The notes below the pieces were generated by a model. It ran no database searches, was not told the origin of the DNA, and saw only the letters and a list, made by a program, of their open reading frames with translations. Of a stretch of 64,000 nucleotides of DNA, positions 10,903-19,659 are shown piece after piece. The stretch is from assembly GCF_003732705.1 (NCBI RefSeq), contig NZ_MOBR01000019.1:124001-188000 (forward strand), in the 5' to 3' direction. Within the stretch, counting starts at the first letter, position 1. Every line of letters begins with the position of its first letter. The DNA is from Pseudomonas frederiksbergensis (GTDB taxonomy: Bacteria > Pseudomonadota > Gammaproteobacteria > Pseudomonadales > Pseudomonadaceae). The translations under genes were made by a program, and so were the position numbers.

Positions 10903-11021
10903 GGGTGCGGGAGGATTAACCCTACAAAAAGAGCAGCATTGTCATTCCCTGGCGTGCTAACGATTTCGTCGGATCAAGCAAATCGAGCTAAGGGAGGGCA
11001 TTGTCAGCCAGAAACAAAACA

Positions 11022-11037
11022 CTGTATAAATAACCAG
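11022..11037 (+). promoter_or_regulatory. LexA-like SOS box upstream of recN
   Basis: The sequence ctgtataaataaccag has the CTG-N10-CAG form of a LexA box with an AT-rich centre, and lies 24 bases upstream of the recN ATG. recN is a known LexA target in many proteobacteria. The match is imperfect in the right half. Confidence 0.7.
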
Positions 11038-11061
11038 ACCTAAAGCCTGGGAGCGGCCTTT

Positions 11062-12735
11062 ATGCTGGTGCACCTGTCCGTACACAACTACGCCATCGTT
11101 GAACATCTCGATCTCGAACTCGATCGCGGGATGAGCGTGATCACAGGGGAAACCGGCGCCGGCAAGTCGATCATGCTCGACGCCCTGGGCCTGACCCTGG
11201 GTGATCGCGCCGACAGCGGCGTAGTCCGCCCCGGCGCCGACAAGGCCGACATTCTGGCGACCTTCGACTTGATCGATATCCCGGAAGCCAGTGCCTGGCT
11301 GGCCGAGCGCGACCTGGAAAGCGACGGCCCGTGCATCCTGCGCCGGGTGATAACCGCAGAAGGTCGCTCCCGCGGCTATATCAACGGCACACCCTGCCCG
11401 CTTGGCGATCTCAAGGCCTTGGGCGAGTTACTGATCGATATCCACAGCCAGCACGAGCACCAATCCCTGCTCAAGACCGATACCCATCGCCGCCTGCTTG
11501 ACGAGTATGCCGGCGCCACCGACCTTGCCCGCCAGGTACAACTGGCCGCCCAGCGCTGGCGCCAGACCCGCCAGGAGCTGGAACGCCTGTCCAATTCCGG
11601 CGATGAGCAACGCGCCCGCCATCAATTGCTGAGCTACCAGCTCGAAGAGTTGGAAAACCTCGGCCTCGGCGAGAACGAACTGGAACAACTGGAGCAGGAA
11701 CACAAAAACCTGACCAACGCCGAAACCCTGCTGGGCATCTGCCGACAAGTGGTCGAGCAATGCAGCGAAAGTGATTCAGGCAATGTGCTGAACGCCCTGA
11801 CCGCAAGCCTCAACCGCTTGTCGAGCGTGAACAACTCGATTGGCGCCTTGGGCGAGGCCAGCAGCCTGCTGACCAGTGCGCAGATTCAGGTTGAAGAAGC
11901 CGTCGGCGAACTGAACCGGTTCCTCGATAATTTCGACGCAGACCCGGCGCGTCTTCAATATCTGGAAGAACGCCTCGACGCGATCTACACCCTGGCGCGC
12001 AAACACCGGATTCAGCCAACTGAAGTGGCTGAGATGCAACAGAAGCTACTGGATGAAATTGAAACCCTGAATGCCAACGACGAATCCATTGAGCGCCTGA
12101 GCGATGAACTGGCGTCCTATGCCCGTCATTATCAGGAGAAGGCGCGCGACCTGAGCGACCTGCGCCATCAAGCCTCGGGCAGCCTCGCCAGCGCCGTGGA
12201 ACAAGAGATCCAGCGTTTGGGTATGCCCGGTGGACGTTTCACCATCGAACTGCGCCCCAACAGCAGCAACGAATTGCTACCCAACGGACTTGAACAGGTC
12301 GAACTGCTGGTCAGCGCCAACCCGGGGCAACCGATGAAAGCCCTGGCAAAAGTGGCCTCGGGCGGCGAGCTGTCACGGATCAGCCTGGCGATCCAGGTCA
12401 TCACCGCACAGACCTCCAGGGTTCCAACCCTGGTGTTCGATGAAGTGGACGTGGGCATCGGCGGCCCGACTGCGGAGATTGTCGGCCAATTGCTACGCCG
12501 GCTCGGGGAGCGCGGGCAAGTATTGACAGTCACTCACCTGCCGCAAGTGGCAGCACAGGGTCATCAGCATCTGTTTGTGCACAAGGTACGTGGCGAGGAT
12601 GCAACCCATACGGCTGTGTCCAAGCTGAGCAAGAATGATCGCGTCGAGGAAGTCGCGCGCATGCTCGGGGGCATCGACCTGACGAAGGAATCCCTGGCCC
12701 ACGCGAAGAAAATGGTCATCACTGCCAAAATTTAA
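11062..12735 (+). CDS. recN: DNA repair protein RecN (SMC-like ATPase)
   Basis: A 557-residue SMC-like protein acting in double-strand break repair. The N-terminal ATPase half has Walker A GETGAGKS (residues about 33-40). A central coiled coil runs from about 160 to 370. The C-terminal half has the ABC signature ASGGELSRISLAIQ, Walker B TLVFDEVDVGIGG and the D-loop/H-loop region VLTVTHLPQVA. The length is typical. It is transcribed divergently from grpE, with a LexA-like box directly before the start, so SOS induction is expected. Confidence 0.98.
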   Translation: MLVHLSVHNYAIVEHLDLELDRGMSVITGETGAGKSIMLDALGLTLGDRADSGVVRPGADKADILATFDLIDIPEASAWLAERDLESDGPCILRRVITAEGRSRGYINGTPCPLGDLKALGELLIDIHSQHEHQSLLKTDTHRRLLDEYAGATDLARQVQLAAQRWRQTRQELERLSNSGDEQRARHQLLSYQLEELENLGLGENELEQLEQEHKNLTNAETLLGICRQVVEQCSESDSGNVLNALTASLNRLSSVNNSIGALGEASSLLTSAQIQVEEAVGELNRFLDNFDADPARLQYLEERLDAIYTLARKHRIQPTEVAEMQQKLLDEIETLNANDESIERLSDELASYARHYQEKARDLSDLRHQASGSLASAVEQEIQRLGMPGGRFTIELRPNSSNELLPNGLEQVELLVSANPGQPMKALAKVASGGELSRISLAIQVITAQTSRVPTLVFDEVDVGIGGPTAEIVGQLLRRLGERGQVLTVTHLPQVAAQGHQHLFVHKVRGEDATHTAVSKLSKNDRVEEVARMLGGIDLTKESLAHAKKMVITAKI

Positions 12736-12750
12736 GATCAGCAGAAAGCA

Positions 12751-12775
12751 CGAAGGCGACCCTGGGGTCGCCTTC
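12751..12775. terminator. Hairpin between convergent recN and fur
   Basis: An 11-bp perfect GC-rich stem (cgaaggcgacc / ggtcgccttcg) with a short loop lies 16 bases after the recN stop, between recN and the convergent fur gene. T-runs are weak. Confidence 0.6.
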
Positions 12776-12810
12776 GCTCGTTTCGCGAACATCCTGTTCG
12801 CGCGACATGC

Positions 12811-13215
12811 TTACTTTTTCTTGCGTACGTACAGCACGAGATTGTGATCCACCATCTCGAAACCATACTTATCGACGATAGCCTTCTGAAGGCGCTCGAT
12901 TTCTTCGTCGAAGAACTCGATCACTTCACTGGTTTCGACGTTGACCATATGGTCGTGATGCTTGCCGTCGTCCAGTTCGAAGACGGCGTGACCGCCGTCG
13001 AAGTTATGTCGCACCACAAGCCCAGCTGCCTCGAACTGAGTCAGTACACGGTAAACCGTGGCCAGACCGACGTCCTCACCAGCCTCCATCAGCGCCTTGT
13101 AGACATCCTCGGCGCTCATGTGGCGTTGCTCGGCGGAATCGAGCATTTGCAGAATTTTGACCCGTGGCAGGGTCACTTTGAGGCCGGCTTTGCGTAGTTC
13201 GCTATTTTCAACCAT
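12811..13215 (-). CDS. fur: Ferric uptake regulator Fur
   Basis: A 134-residue Fur repressor. The winged-helix DNA-binding domain occupies residues about 1-84 (LRKAGLKVTLPRVKILQML; recognition region VGLATVYRVLTQFEAAGLV). The dimerisation and metal-binding domain follows, with DDGKHHDHMVN carrying the histidine cluster. Like other Pseudomonas Fur proteins it lacks the CxxC pairs of the E. coli protein. It represses iron-uptake genes when loaded with ferrous iron. It is divergent from bamE, an arrangement conserved in the genus. Confidence 0.97.
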   Translation of the reverse strand: MVENSELRKAGLKVTLPRVKILQMLDSAEQRHMSAEDVYKALMEAGEDVGLATVYRVLTQFEAAGLVVRHNFDGGHAVFELDDGKHHDHMVNVETSEVIEFFDEEIERLQKAIVDKYGFEMVDHNLVLYVRKKK

Positions 13216-13312
13216 GGTCAGCTTTCTCGCGATGCTGCTTCGCAGCTTCTCTTAATGCGGGTATGATCGGCGTTTACGTTGTCCCAGCCAAGATAGTGGA
13301 AGTCGCCCACCG

Positions 13313-13840
13313 ATGCAAAACACCAAGCTCTTGCTAACCAGTTTCACCTTCGTGGGACTGCTCGCACTCGCCGGTTGTTCATTCCCCGGGGTTTACAAAA
13401 TCGACATCCAGCAGGGCAATGTCGTCACGCAGGACATGATAGACCAGTTACGCCCGGGAATGACCCGTCGGCAAGTACGGTTTATCATGGGCAACCCTCT
13501 GCTGACCGACACGTTCCATGCCGATCGCTGGGATTACCTGTATAGCCTGCAACCGGGTGGTGGTGAACGCCAACAGGAACGCATAAGCGTTATCTTCAAC
13601 CCTAATGACCAGCTCGTCAGCCTGTCGGGTGATTTTATGCCTGGCGTGAGCCGCGACGAAGCCATTCTCGGCAAGGAACCCGGCACTAACGTGACCGCTC
13701 CTGCAGAAAACACCGAGAAGCCAAAACCAGAAAAACCGGTGAAACCAGGTTCGTTGCTGGACCAGATCCAGAAGGATGTAGACGGTGTAGAAACCGTTCC
13801 AGTCCCGAGTCCGGAACCATTGGACACCGCACCGCAATAA
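13313..13840 (+). CDS. bamE: Outer-membrane assembly lipoprotein BamE (OmlA/SmpA)
   Basis: A 175-residue lipoprotein with a type II signal peptide; the lipobox LAGC places the lipidated Cys at residue 22. The SmpA/OmlA domain follows (RPGMTRRQVRFIMGNPLL, then FHADRWDYLYSLQPGGG). It is part of the BAM complex that inserts beta-barrel proteins into the outer membrane. The C-terminal 60 residues are Pro/Lys/Glu-rich, low complexity and variable in pseudomonads. Divergent from fur and followed by a strong terminator. Confidence 0.95.
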   Translation: MQNTKLLLTSFTFVGLLALAGCSFPGVYKIDIQQGNVVTQDMIDQLRPGMTRRQVRFIMGNPLLTDTFHADRWDYLYSLQPGGGERQQERISVIFNPNDQLVSLSGDFMPGVSRDEAILGKEPGTNVTAPAENTEKPKPEKPVKPGSLLDQIQKDVDGVETVPVPSPEPLDTAPQ

Positions 13841-13853
13841 TTTGCGACGCAAT

Positions 13854-13880
13854 AAAAAACCCGGCATGTCCGGGTTTTTT
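13854..13880. terminator. Bidirectional terminator between bamE and ratB
   Basis: A perfect 11-bp stem (aaaaaacccgg / ccgggtttttt) with a 5-base loop gives T-runs on both strands. It serves bamE on the plus strand and ratB on the minus strand. Confidence 0.9.
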
Positions 13881-13901
13881 ATTGTCTGGCGTTTGATCAG
13901 A

Positions 13902-14216
13902 TCACTGATTGCGCGCCTTGGCCTCGGCTGCTTTGGCCGCACGCAAGCGACGAACCTCTTTGGGATCGGCAAGCAGCGGTCGGTAAATCTCGATGCGATC
14001 ACCCGCCTGAACCACGCGAGTATCGGGGTCCGCAATCGCTTTGCCGAAGATGCCGACCGGACAACCGGTCAGATCCAGCTCAGGAAACTCGGCACCCACG
14101 CCAGATTCAAGCAAAGCGGCCCGAACCGTAGCGCCCGCCGGCACTGCCACGCTCAGCAGTACCTGACGATCAACGGCGGCATACACCACCTCAACCTCAA
14201 TCACCGACTCAACCAT
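13902..14216 (-). CDS. ratB: RnfH/RatB family protein (UPF0125)
   Basis: A 104-residue ubiquitin-like beta-grasp protein beginning VESVIEVEVVYA, with the family segments VPAGATVRAALLESG and DRIEIYRPLLADPKEVRRLRA. It overlaps the 3' end of ratA by 8 bases and is clearly co-transcribed with it. RatB is the partner of RatA in enterics, but its molecular role is unsettled. The start at ATG 14216 fits the conserved N-terminus. Confidence 0.9.
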   Translation of the reverse strand: MVESVIEVEVVYAAVDRQVLLSVAVPAGATVRAALLESGVGAEFPELDLTGCPVGIFGKAIADPDTRVVQAGDRIEIYRPLLADPKEVRRLRAAKAAEAKARNQ

Positions 14217-14643
14217 GCATCTGCTTGGCGCGCTGACAGAACGCGTCCACCAGGGTGTTCGCCGCCTGATTGAACAAAGGTCCCAGTGTCGCCCGCACGA
14301 TTGGCCCGGCGTAGTCGAACGACAAGTCCAGGCTGATCTTGCAGGCTTTCTCGCCCAATGGCTTGAACACCCAGACGCCATGCAACTGGTTGAACGGGCC
14401 TTCTTCGAGATTCATCTCGATCGAATGCCCGGGCACCAGCGTATTTCGGGTGACGAAATGTTGACTCAAGCCACCCTTGGCCACGCCGACACTGGCACGC
14501 ATGTGCTCAGGGGAGCTTTCCAGGACTTCGGCCGCTGAGCACCACGGCAGGAATTCCGGATAACGCGCCACGTCGTTGACCAGGTCATAGAGGGCTTGCG
14601 CCGGGTACGGCAGCAGGGCCGAGCGTTGAATATGTGTCGTCAT
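14209..14643 (-). CDS. ratA: RatA / COQ10-START domain protein
   Basis: A 144-residue protein that is one polyketide-cyclase/START-like domain (HIQRSALLPYPAQALYDLVNDVARYPEFLPWCSAAEVLE at its start, seen as LVNDVARYPEFLPWC). Homologues are either the RatA toxin, which blocks 70S ribosome association, or the COQ10-like ubiquinone-binding protein; sequence alone does not decide. The start at ATG 14643 begins TTHIQRSAL. Its overlap with ratB and its place near smpB are conserved in Pseudomonas. Confidence 0.9.
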   Translation of the reverse strand: MTTHIQRSALLPYPAQALYDLVNDVARYPEFLPWCSAAEVLESSPEHMRASVGVAKGGLSQHFVTRNTLVPGHSIEMNLEEGPFNQLHGVWVFKPLGEKACKISLDLSFDYAGPIVRATLGPLFNQAANTLVDAFCQRAKQMHG

Positions 14644-14650
14644 GTCAGCG

Positions 14651-16054
14651 TCACTTCCACAGCTGGGCGGCAAACACTACGAGAATGCCGATGGGCGCCA
14701 CATAGCGCATCAAAAACAAGGACAGGCCGAACAACATCGGGCTGCGGATCGACAATTCATCGCGAACCGCTTCACGCCCCATGATCCAGCCTGCAAACAC
14801 CACGAAACACAAACCACCGAGGGGCAGCATGATCCGCGAGGTGAAGAAGTCGATCACACCAAAGAAGTCCAGACCGCCAGCGGCGCCCCATTGGTAGAGA
14901 TGGAACATTCCACCTTCGTTCACGAAAAATTTGGCCTCCTTCCAGATATTGAAGGAAAACACCGTACCCAGCCCCACGAACCAGCAGGTAAATGCCAGCC
15001 AGAATGTGACCCAGGCGCGGCTGATTTTGGTGCGTTCAACCAGGTAAGCCACCATCGGTTCAAGCAATGAAATCGCCGAACTCCAGGCCGCCACTGCCAC
15101 CAGCACGAAGAACACTACGCCCATCAACTGCCCGAACGCTACGTTACCAAAGGCAAATGGCAGACTGACAAACATCAGACCAGGACCTTCGCTCGGGTTC
15201 AGGCCCGCGGCGAACACAATCGGAAACAATGCAAGGCCGGCCACCAACGAAACAAAGGTATCGAGCAGCGCCACGCCAACCACGGTGCCGGAAATCGATG
15301 AGTTCTTCGGCATATAAGCGCCGTAGATCATGATCGAACCGACGCCCACGCTCAGGGAGAAGAACGCGTGCCCCATGGCGGGCAGCAAGCCGTCGAGGAC
15401 TTTTTCAGGGTGGAAGTCGAACATGAAATGCACGCCCTCCATGAAATGGCCGGTGGTCATGCTGTAACCCAGCAGCACAATCACCATCACGAACAGCAGC
15501 GGCATCATGATCCGCAGACTGCGCTCAAGCCCGGCGACCACACCTTTGGCGATCACCACGGCGGACAACAGCATAAAAATCGTGTGCCAAAGTGTCAGGC
15601 ACCACGGATCAGCGATCACATTGCCGAAATAGGCCCCCACCTGATCCGCCGTCACCCCCTGGAAGTCACCACGCCCCATGTCGATGATGTAATCCAGCGA
15701 CCAGCCGCCGACCACACTATAGAAAGACAGAATCAGCAGTGCCGTGATCATCCCGGCGAATGCGCCCCAGGACCACTTCCCGGAATGCCCCGCCTCCAGC
15801 GCCAGCACCTTCAAGGCGTTGGCCGGGCTTTGACGGGCGCGGCGGCCGATCAGGGTTTCCGCCAGCATGACCGGCACACCGATCAGCGCGATGCACACCA
15901 AAAACATCAACACGAAAGCACCGCCGCCGTAGACGCCAACCATGTACGGGAATTTCCAGATGCTACCCAGGCCCACGGCCGAACCGGTCGCGGCGAGTAT
16001 GAAAACCCAGCGGCTAGCCCAACTGCCGTGGACAGAAACCTTGTCTGTCGACAT
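14651..16054 (-). CDS. Sodium-dependent transporter, NSS (SNF) family
   Basis: A 467-residue inner-membrane symporter with 11-12 hydrophobic helices. The N-terminal helix carries the NSS signature WASRWVFILAATGSAVGLGS, and TM1 continues NIWKFPY-like (SIWKFPYMVGVYGGGAFV), the site of sodium and substrate binding. Bacterial homologues take up amino acids or related compounds with sodium; the substrate cannot be read here. The start at ATG 16054 gives the family N-terminus. The stop is 7 bases before the ratA start region on the same strand, so it may be read into ratA-ratB. Confidence 0.9.
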   Translation of the reverse strand: MSTDKVSVHGSWASRWVFILAATGSAVGLGSIWKFPYMVGVYGGGAFVLMFLVCIALIGVPVMLAETLIGRRARQSPANALKVLALEAGHSGKWSWGAFAGMITALLILSFYSVVGGWSLDYIIDMGRGDFQGVTADQVGAYFGNVIADPWCLTLWHTIFMLLSAVVIAKGVVAGLERSLRIMMPLLFVMVIVLLGYSMTTGHFMEGVHFMFDFHPEKVLDGLLPAMGHAFFSLSVGVGSIMIYGAYMPKNSSISGTVVGVALLDTFVSLVAGLALFPIVFAAGLNPSEGPGLMFVSLPFAFGNVAFGQLMGVVFFVLVAVAAWSSAISLLEPMVAYLVERTKISRAWVTFWLAFTCWFVGLGTVFSFNIWKEAKFFVNEGGMFHLYQWGAAGGLDFFGVIDFFTSRIMLPLGGLCFVVFAGWIMGREAVRDELSIRSPMLFGLSLFLMRYVAPIGILVVFAAQLWK

Positions 16055-16172
16055 CGTTATCACGCCCAAGCGTTCAAAAAAGAGGCCGCATTGTCCGGGA
16101 TTCAATCAACCTGCTCAAGCACGTAGCGATACCGTAGCCGACTTGCGTGCAACTCCCTATAATGCCGCCCCT

Positions 16173-16655
16173 ATGGCTAAACAGAAGAAACACCCAACAG
16201 GGACCATCGCGCAAAATAAAAAGGCGCGACACGATTACTTCATCGAGCATAAGTTCGAGGCTGGTCTGGTCCTGGCCGGCTGGGAAGTAAAAAGTCTGCG
16301 GGCAAGCAAGCTACAGCTTGTTGACAGTTACGTACTGCTCAAGGATGGCGAAGCCTGGCTGCTCGGCAGTCACATCACGCCGCTGATGACAGCCAGTACG
16401 CACGTCATCGCTGATCCGACCCGCACACGAAAGTTGCTGCTCAACCGGCGCGAGCTGGAAAAGCTTGCCACCGCCGTGCAGCAAAAAGGTTATGCCTGCG
16501 TATGCCTGTCCTGGTACTGGAGCAAGCACATGGTCAAGTGCGAGATCGCTCTGGGCAAGGGCAAGAAGGAATACGACAAGCGTGATACCGAACGCGAACG
16601 CGATGCCGGTCGCGAGCTGCAGCGCGCGGTGCGCAACAAGGGCAAGGAAGATTAA
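16173..16655 (+). CDS. smpB: SsrA-binding protein SmpB
   Basis: A 160-residue protein of standard length that binds tmRNA and delivers it to stalled ribosomes. Conserved segments are NKKARHDYFIEHKFEAG, GWEVKSLRASKLQLVDSYV and the basic C-terminal tail GKGKKEYDKRDTERERD. The start at ATG 16173 gives AKQKKHPTGTIAQNKKAR, as in other pseudomonads. Its RNA partner ssrA lies about 10 kb downstream at 26408-26805. Confidence 0.98.
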   Translation: MAKQKKHPTGTIAQNKKARHDYFIEHKFEAGLVLAGWEVKSLRASKLQLVDSYVLLKDGEAWLLGSHITPLMTASTHVIADPTRTRKLLLNRRELEKLATAVQQKGYACVCLSWYWSKHMVKCEIALGKGKKEYDKRDTERERDAGRELQRAVRNKGKED

Positions 16656-16667
16656 TCTTCTGGCCTG

Positions 16668-16779
16668 ATGATCGTTCCCACGCTCCCGCGTGGGAATGCA
16701 TCCCGTGACGCTCTGCGTCACAAAGCGGACGCAGAGCGTCCATTGCTGCATTCCCACGCGGGAGCGTGGGAACGATCAT
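16668..16779. repeat. 112-bp inverted-repeat element with perfect 33-bp arms
   Basis: Arms 16668-16700 and 16747-16779 are perfect reverse complements (atgatcgttcccacgctccc... and its complement). Inside lies a second inverted repeat, gacgctctgcgtc / gacgcagagcgtc. It fills the gap between the convergent smpB and lldR genes and probably folds as a long cruciform or bidirectional terminator. It has the look of a dispersed Pseudomonas intergenic repeat; only a genome search would show copy number. Confidence 0.85.
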
Positions 16780-16790
16780 GATCTACCTGG

Positions 16791-17558
16791 CTACATTCCT
16801 TTGCGCCGCTCCGCCCGAGCCATGCGCTGCACTTCCTGACGCACCTCCTCCAGCACTTCCTGCACATACAAAATGTGTCGGCTGGAGACTTCCCGTGCCT
16901 GCTCCGCCCGCCCTTCGATAATCGCCAGGTACAACTCCCGATGCTGACTGATCAGCATGTCGCGAGTCTCAGTGCGCTGCTTGTACATGCCACCAATGTT
17001 GGTCACCACGTTGCGCTTGAGCAGGTCGAACAGCCCGCGAATGGTGTGCAACAACACGGCGTTATGACTGGCTTCGGCAATCGCCAGATGGAATTTCGCA
17101 TCCGCCGCGCCCTCTTCCACCCGGCTCACTTCATCGTGACGCGTATAGCAATCCTGCAATTCGTCGAACGCCGCCGTCAGCCGTTCGCGATCCACATCGG
17201 TGGCGCGCAACGCTGCGTAATAGGCGCAGGAAGCTTCCAGGGTATGACGAAACTCCAGCAAATCTCGCTGGGCCTCGGGGTTGCTTTCCAACAGATGCAG
17301 CAGCGGATCGCTGAACGTCGAGCCCAGGGAGTCCACCACATAATTGCCGCCGCCCTGGCGACTGACCAGCAAGCCTTTGGCCGCCAGTTTTTGAATCGCT
17401 TCGCGCAACGAAGGGCGTGACACACCGAACTGCTCGGCCAACGCGCGTTCGGCCGGCAAGCGCTCACCGGACTTCAGCGTGCCCTCGAGAATCATCCCCT
17501 CGAGCCGCTCGACAATATCGTCAGACAAACGGCGCTGACGAATCTGATCAAACCCCAT
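16791..17558 (-). CDS. lldR: Lactate-responsive GntR/FadR-type repressor LldR
   Basis: A 255-residue regulator. The N-terminal winged-helix domain (LPAERALAEQFGVSRPSLREAIQKL, residues about 38-62) is followed by an FCD ligand-binding domain (residues about 90-235) with HLAIAEASHN. Divergent orientation to lldP and the lut/dld genes identifies it as the lactate regulator. A 17-bp perfect palindrome fitting the GntR/FadR consensus lies between the two promoters' genes. By analogy, lactate would release repression. Confidence 0.92.
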   Translation of the reverse strand: MGFDQIRQRRLSDDIVERLEGMILEGTLKSGERLPAERALAEQFGVSRPSLREAIQKLAAKGLLVSRQGGGNYVVDSLGSTFSDPLLHLLESNPEAQRDLLEFRHTLEASCAYYAALRATDVDRERLTAAFDELQDCYTRHDEVSRVEEGAADAKFHLAIAEASHNAVLLHTIRGLFDLLKRNVVTNIGGMYKQRTETRDMLISQHRELYLAIIEGRAEQAREVSSRHILYVQEVLEEVRQEVQRMARAERRKGM

Positions 17559-17704
17559 AACTCAATTCTCCACGATCCCGGCAGCTCGCCGGGCTCTCTA
17601 TTCTGGCCTATCGGCGCTGTGGCAGCACCTACCAGACGACGCTTGATCGAACAGATCAGATGCGTTCTGCACCGCTTATTCGACAAAAGTTTTAGGGCGA
17701 CAAA

Positions 17705-17734
17705 TTGACACACCGCCTACAACGCTTTTACCCT
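17705..17734 (+). promoter_or_regulatory. Sigma-70-type promoter of lldP
   Basis: A perfect -35 box TTGACA (17705-17710) is followed 18 bases later by taccct (17729-17734) as a weak -10. The LldR-type palindrome lies just downstream, in position to block transcription. Confidence 0.6.
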
Positions 17735-17751
17735 AGCCAACAGCGATTGTA

Positions 17752-17768
17752 AATTGGTATTACCAATT
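17752..17768 (+). promoter_or_regulatory. LldR operator (17-bp perfect palindrome)
   Basis: aattggta-T-taccaatt is a perfect palindrome containing TGGTATTACCA, which fits the T.GT...AC.A pattern of GntR/FadR regulators. It lies 52 bases before lldP and downstream of the candidate promoter. Confidence 0.8.
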
Positions 17769-17819
17769 AACCAAGAACGCTGACAGTGCCTGACCAACAA
17801 CAATTAGGGGCCACCCCAT

Positions 17820-19514
17820 ATGCAAACCTGGCAACAGCTCTACAGCCCGCTCGGCAATCTCGGCGTGTCCGCACTCGCGGCCGTCATCCCCATCATATTT
17901 TTCTTCCTGGCCTTGGCCGTGTTCCGTCTCAAAGGCCATGTGGCCGGCAGCATCACCCTGGCCTTGTCGATTGCCGTGGCGATCTTCGCCTTCCAGATGC
18001 CGGTGGATATGGCGTTCGCCGCTGCCGGGTATGGCTTCGCCTACGGTTTGTGGCCGATTGCCTGGATCATTGTTGCGGCAGTGTTCCTCTACAAACTGAC
18101 GGTCAAGAGCGGCCAGTTCGAAGTGATCCGCAGCTCGGTGCTGTCGATCACCGACGATCAGCGTTTGCAGGTTCTCCTGATCGGCTTCTGCTTCGGCGCG
18201 TTCCTGGAAGGTGCCGCCGGTTTCGGTGCGCCGGTAGCGATTACCGCCGCACTGCTTGTAGGACTGGGCTTCAACCCGCTGTACGCCGCCGGCCTGTGCC
18301 TGATCGCCAACACTGCGCCCGTCGCATTCGGCGCCTTGGGGATTCCGATCATCGTCGCCGGGCAAGTCACCGGCATCGACGCGTTCAAGATCGGCGCCAT
18401 GACCGGCCGCCAATTGCCTCTGTTGTCGCTGTTTGTGCCGTTCTGGCTGGTGTTCATGATGGACGGCATGCGCGGCGTTCGTGAGACCTGGCCGGCCGCA
18501 CTGGTAGCGGGCTTGAGCTTTGCCATCACCCAGTACTTCACTTCGAACTTCATCGGCCCGGAACTGCCGGATATCACGTCAGCACTGGTCAGCCTGATTT
18601 CCCTGACGCTGTTCCTGAAAGTCTGGCAGCCAAAACGCGCCGCCGGCCAACACATCGCCGGCGCCGTGTCGGCGTCCGTGGTGACTGCGAGTGTCGGAGG
18701 TTTCGGCCAGAAACGCACAACCGTGGCTTCGCCTTACAGCCTGCTGGAAATTTTCAAGGCCTGGTCGCCGTTCCTGATTCTCACCGTGCTGGTCACCATC
18801 TGGACCTTGAAGCCGTTCAAGGCCATGTTTGCCGCAGGCGGTTCGATGTACAGCTGGGTATTCAACTTCGCCATTCCGCACCTGGACCAACTGGTGATCA
18901 AGGTCGCGCCGATCGTAACCGTTCCGACCGCCATTCCAGCGGTGTTCAAACTTGATCCGATTTCCGCGACCGGCACGGCAATTTTCTTCTCCGCGTTGAT
19001 CTCGATGCTGGTACTGAAGATCAACTTCAGAATTGGTCTTACCACTTTGAAAGAGACCTTCTACGAACTGCGCTGGCCAATTCTGTCCATCGGCATGGTG
19101 CTGGCGTTTGCCTTCGTCACCAACTATTCGGGCATGTCATCGACCATGGCTTTGGTGCTGGCAGCAACCGGCGCGGCATTCCCGTTCTTCTCGCCATTCC
19201 TTGGTTGGCTGGGCGTGTTCCTGACCGGTTCCGATACCTCGTCCAACGCACTGTTCAGTTCGTTGCAAGCGACCACCGCGCACCAGATCGGCGTCAGCGA
19301 TGTTCTGCTGGTGGCGGCGAACACCAGCGGCGGCGTGACCGGCAAGATGATTTCGCCGCAATCGATCGCCGTAGCCTGCGCCGCGACCGGGCTGGTGGGC
19401 AAGGAGTCGGACCTGTTCCGCTTCACCCTCAAACACAGCCTGTTCTTTGCCACGATCGTCGGCCTGATCACCTACGCCCAGGCCTACTGGTTCACCGGCA
19501 TGCTGGTGCACTAA
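17820..19514 (+). CDS. lldP: L-lactate permease LldP
   Basis: A 564-residue inner-membrane lactate permease (LctP family) with 12 or more hydrophobic helices. Conserved segments include FCFGAFLEGAAGFGAPVAI and, near the C-terminus, FLTGSDTSSNALFSSLQ and GVTGKMISPQSIAVACAA. It imports L- and D-lactate, probably with protons. It is the first gene of the operon under the LldR operator. The length is standard. Confidence 0.97.
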   Translation: MQTWQQLYSPLGNLGVSALAAVIPIIFFFLALAVFRLKGHVAGSITLALSIAVAIFAFQMPVDMAFAAAGYGFAYGLWPIAWIIVAAVFLYKLTVKSGQFEVIRSSVLSITDDQRLQVLLIGFCFGAFLEGAAGFGAPVAITAALLVGLGFNPLYAAGLCLIANTAPVAFGALGIPIIVAGQVTGIDAFKIGAMTGRQLPLLSLFVPFWLVFMMDGMRGVRETWPAALVAGLSFAITQYFTSNFIGPELPDITSALVSLISLTLFLKVWQPKRAAGQHIAGAVSASVVTASVGGFGQKRTTVASPYSLLEIFKAWSPFLILTVLVTIWTLKPFKAMFAAGGSMYSWVFNFAIPHLDQLVIKVAPIVTVPTAIPAVFKLDPISATGTAIFFSALISMLVLKINFRIGLTTLKETFYELRWPILSIGMVLAFAFVTNYSGMSSTMALVLAATGAAFPFFSPFLGWLGVFLTGSDTSSNALFSSLQATTAHQIGVSDVLLVAANTSGGVTGKMISPQSIAVACAATGLVGKESDLFRFTLKHSLFFATIVGLITYAQAYWFTGMLVH

Positions 19515-19539
19515 GCCTACGAGCAACACGGAAAAAACC

Positions 19540-19564
19540 GACGCCGGACCACGACTCCGGCGTC
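19540..19564 (-). terminator. Hairpin between lldP and lutA
   Basis: A 9-bp perfect stem (gacgccgga / tccggcgtc) with a 7-base loop. The T-run (GGTTTTTTCC) lies on the minus side, so on the plus strand it can at most reduce lldP read-through. Confidence 0.5.
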
Positions 19565-19588
19565 AGCTATTCACAACCCGGTCTGTAA

Positions 19589-19624
19589 GGCTGCTGAAAG
19601 CTTGCCGCTTTATATTCAGCAGCC
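19589..19624 (+). terminator. Second hairpin in the lldP-lutA gap
   Basis: A 10-bp perfect stem (ggctgctgaa / ttcagcagcc) with a 16-base loop and no T-run, 35 bases upstream of lutA. It may act as an mRNA stability or attenuation element that separates lldP expression from lutABC-dld. Confidence 0.4.
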
Positions 19625-19659
19625 TCAACGGACGGGTAACCGGCCGAGAGACACGCCTG

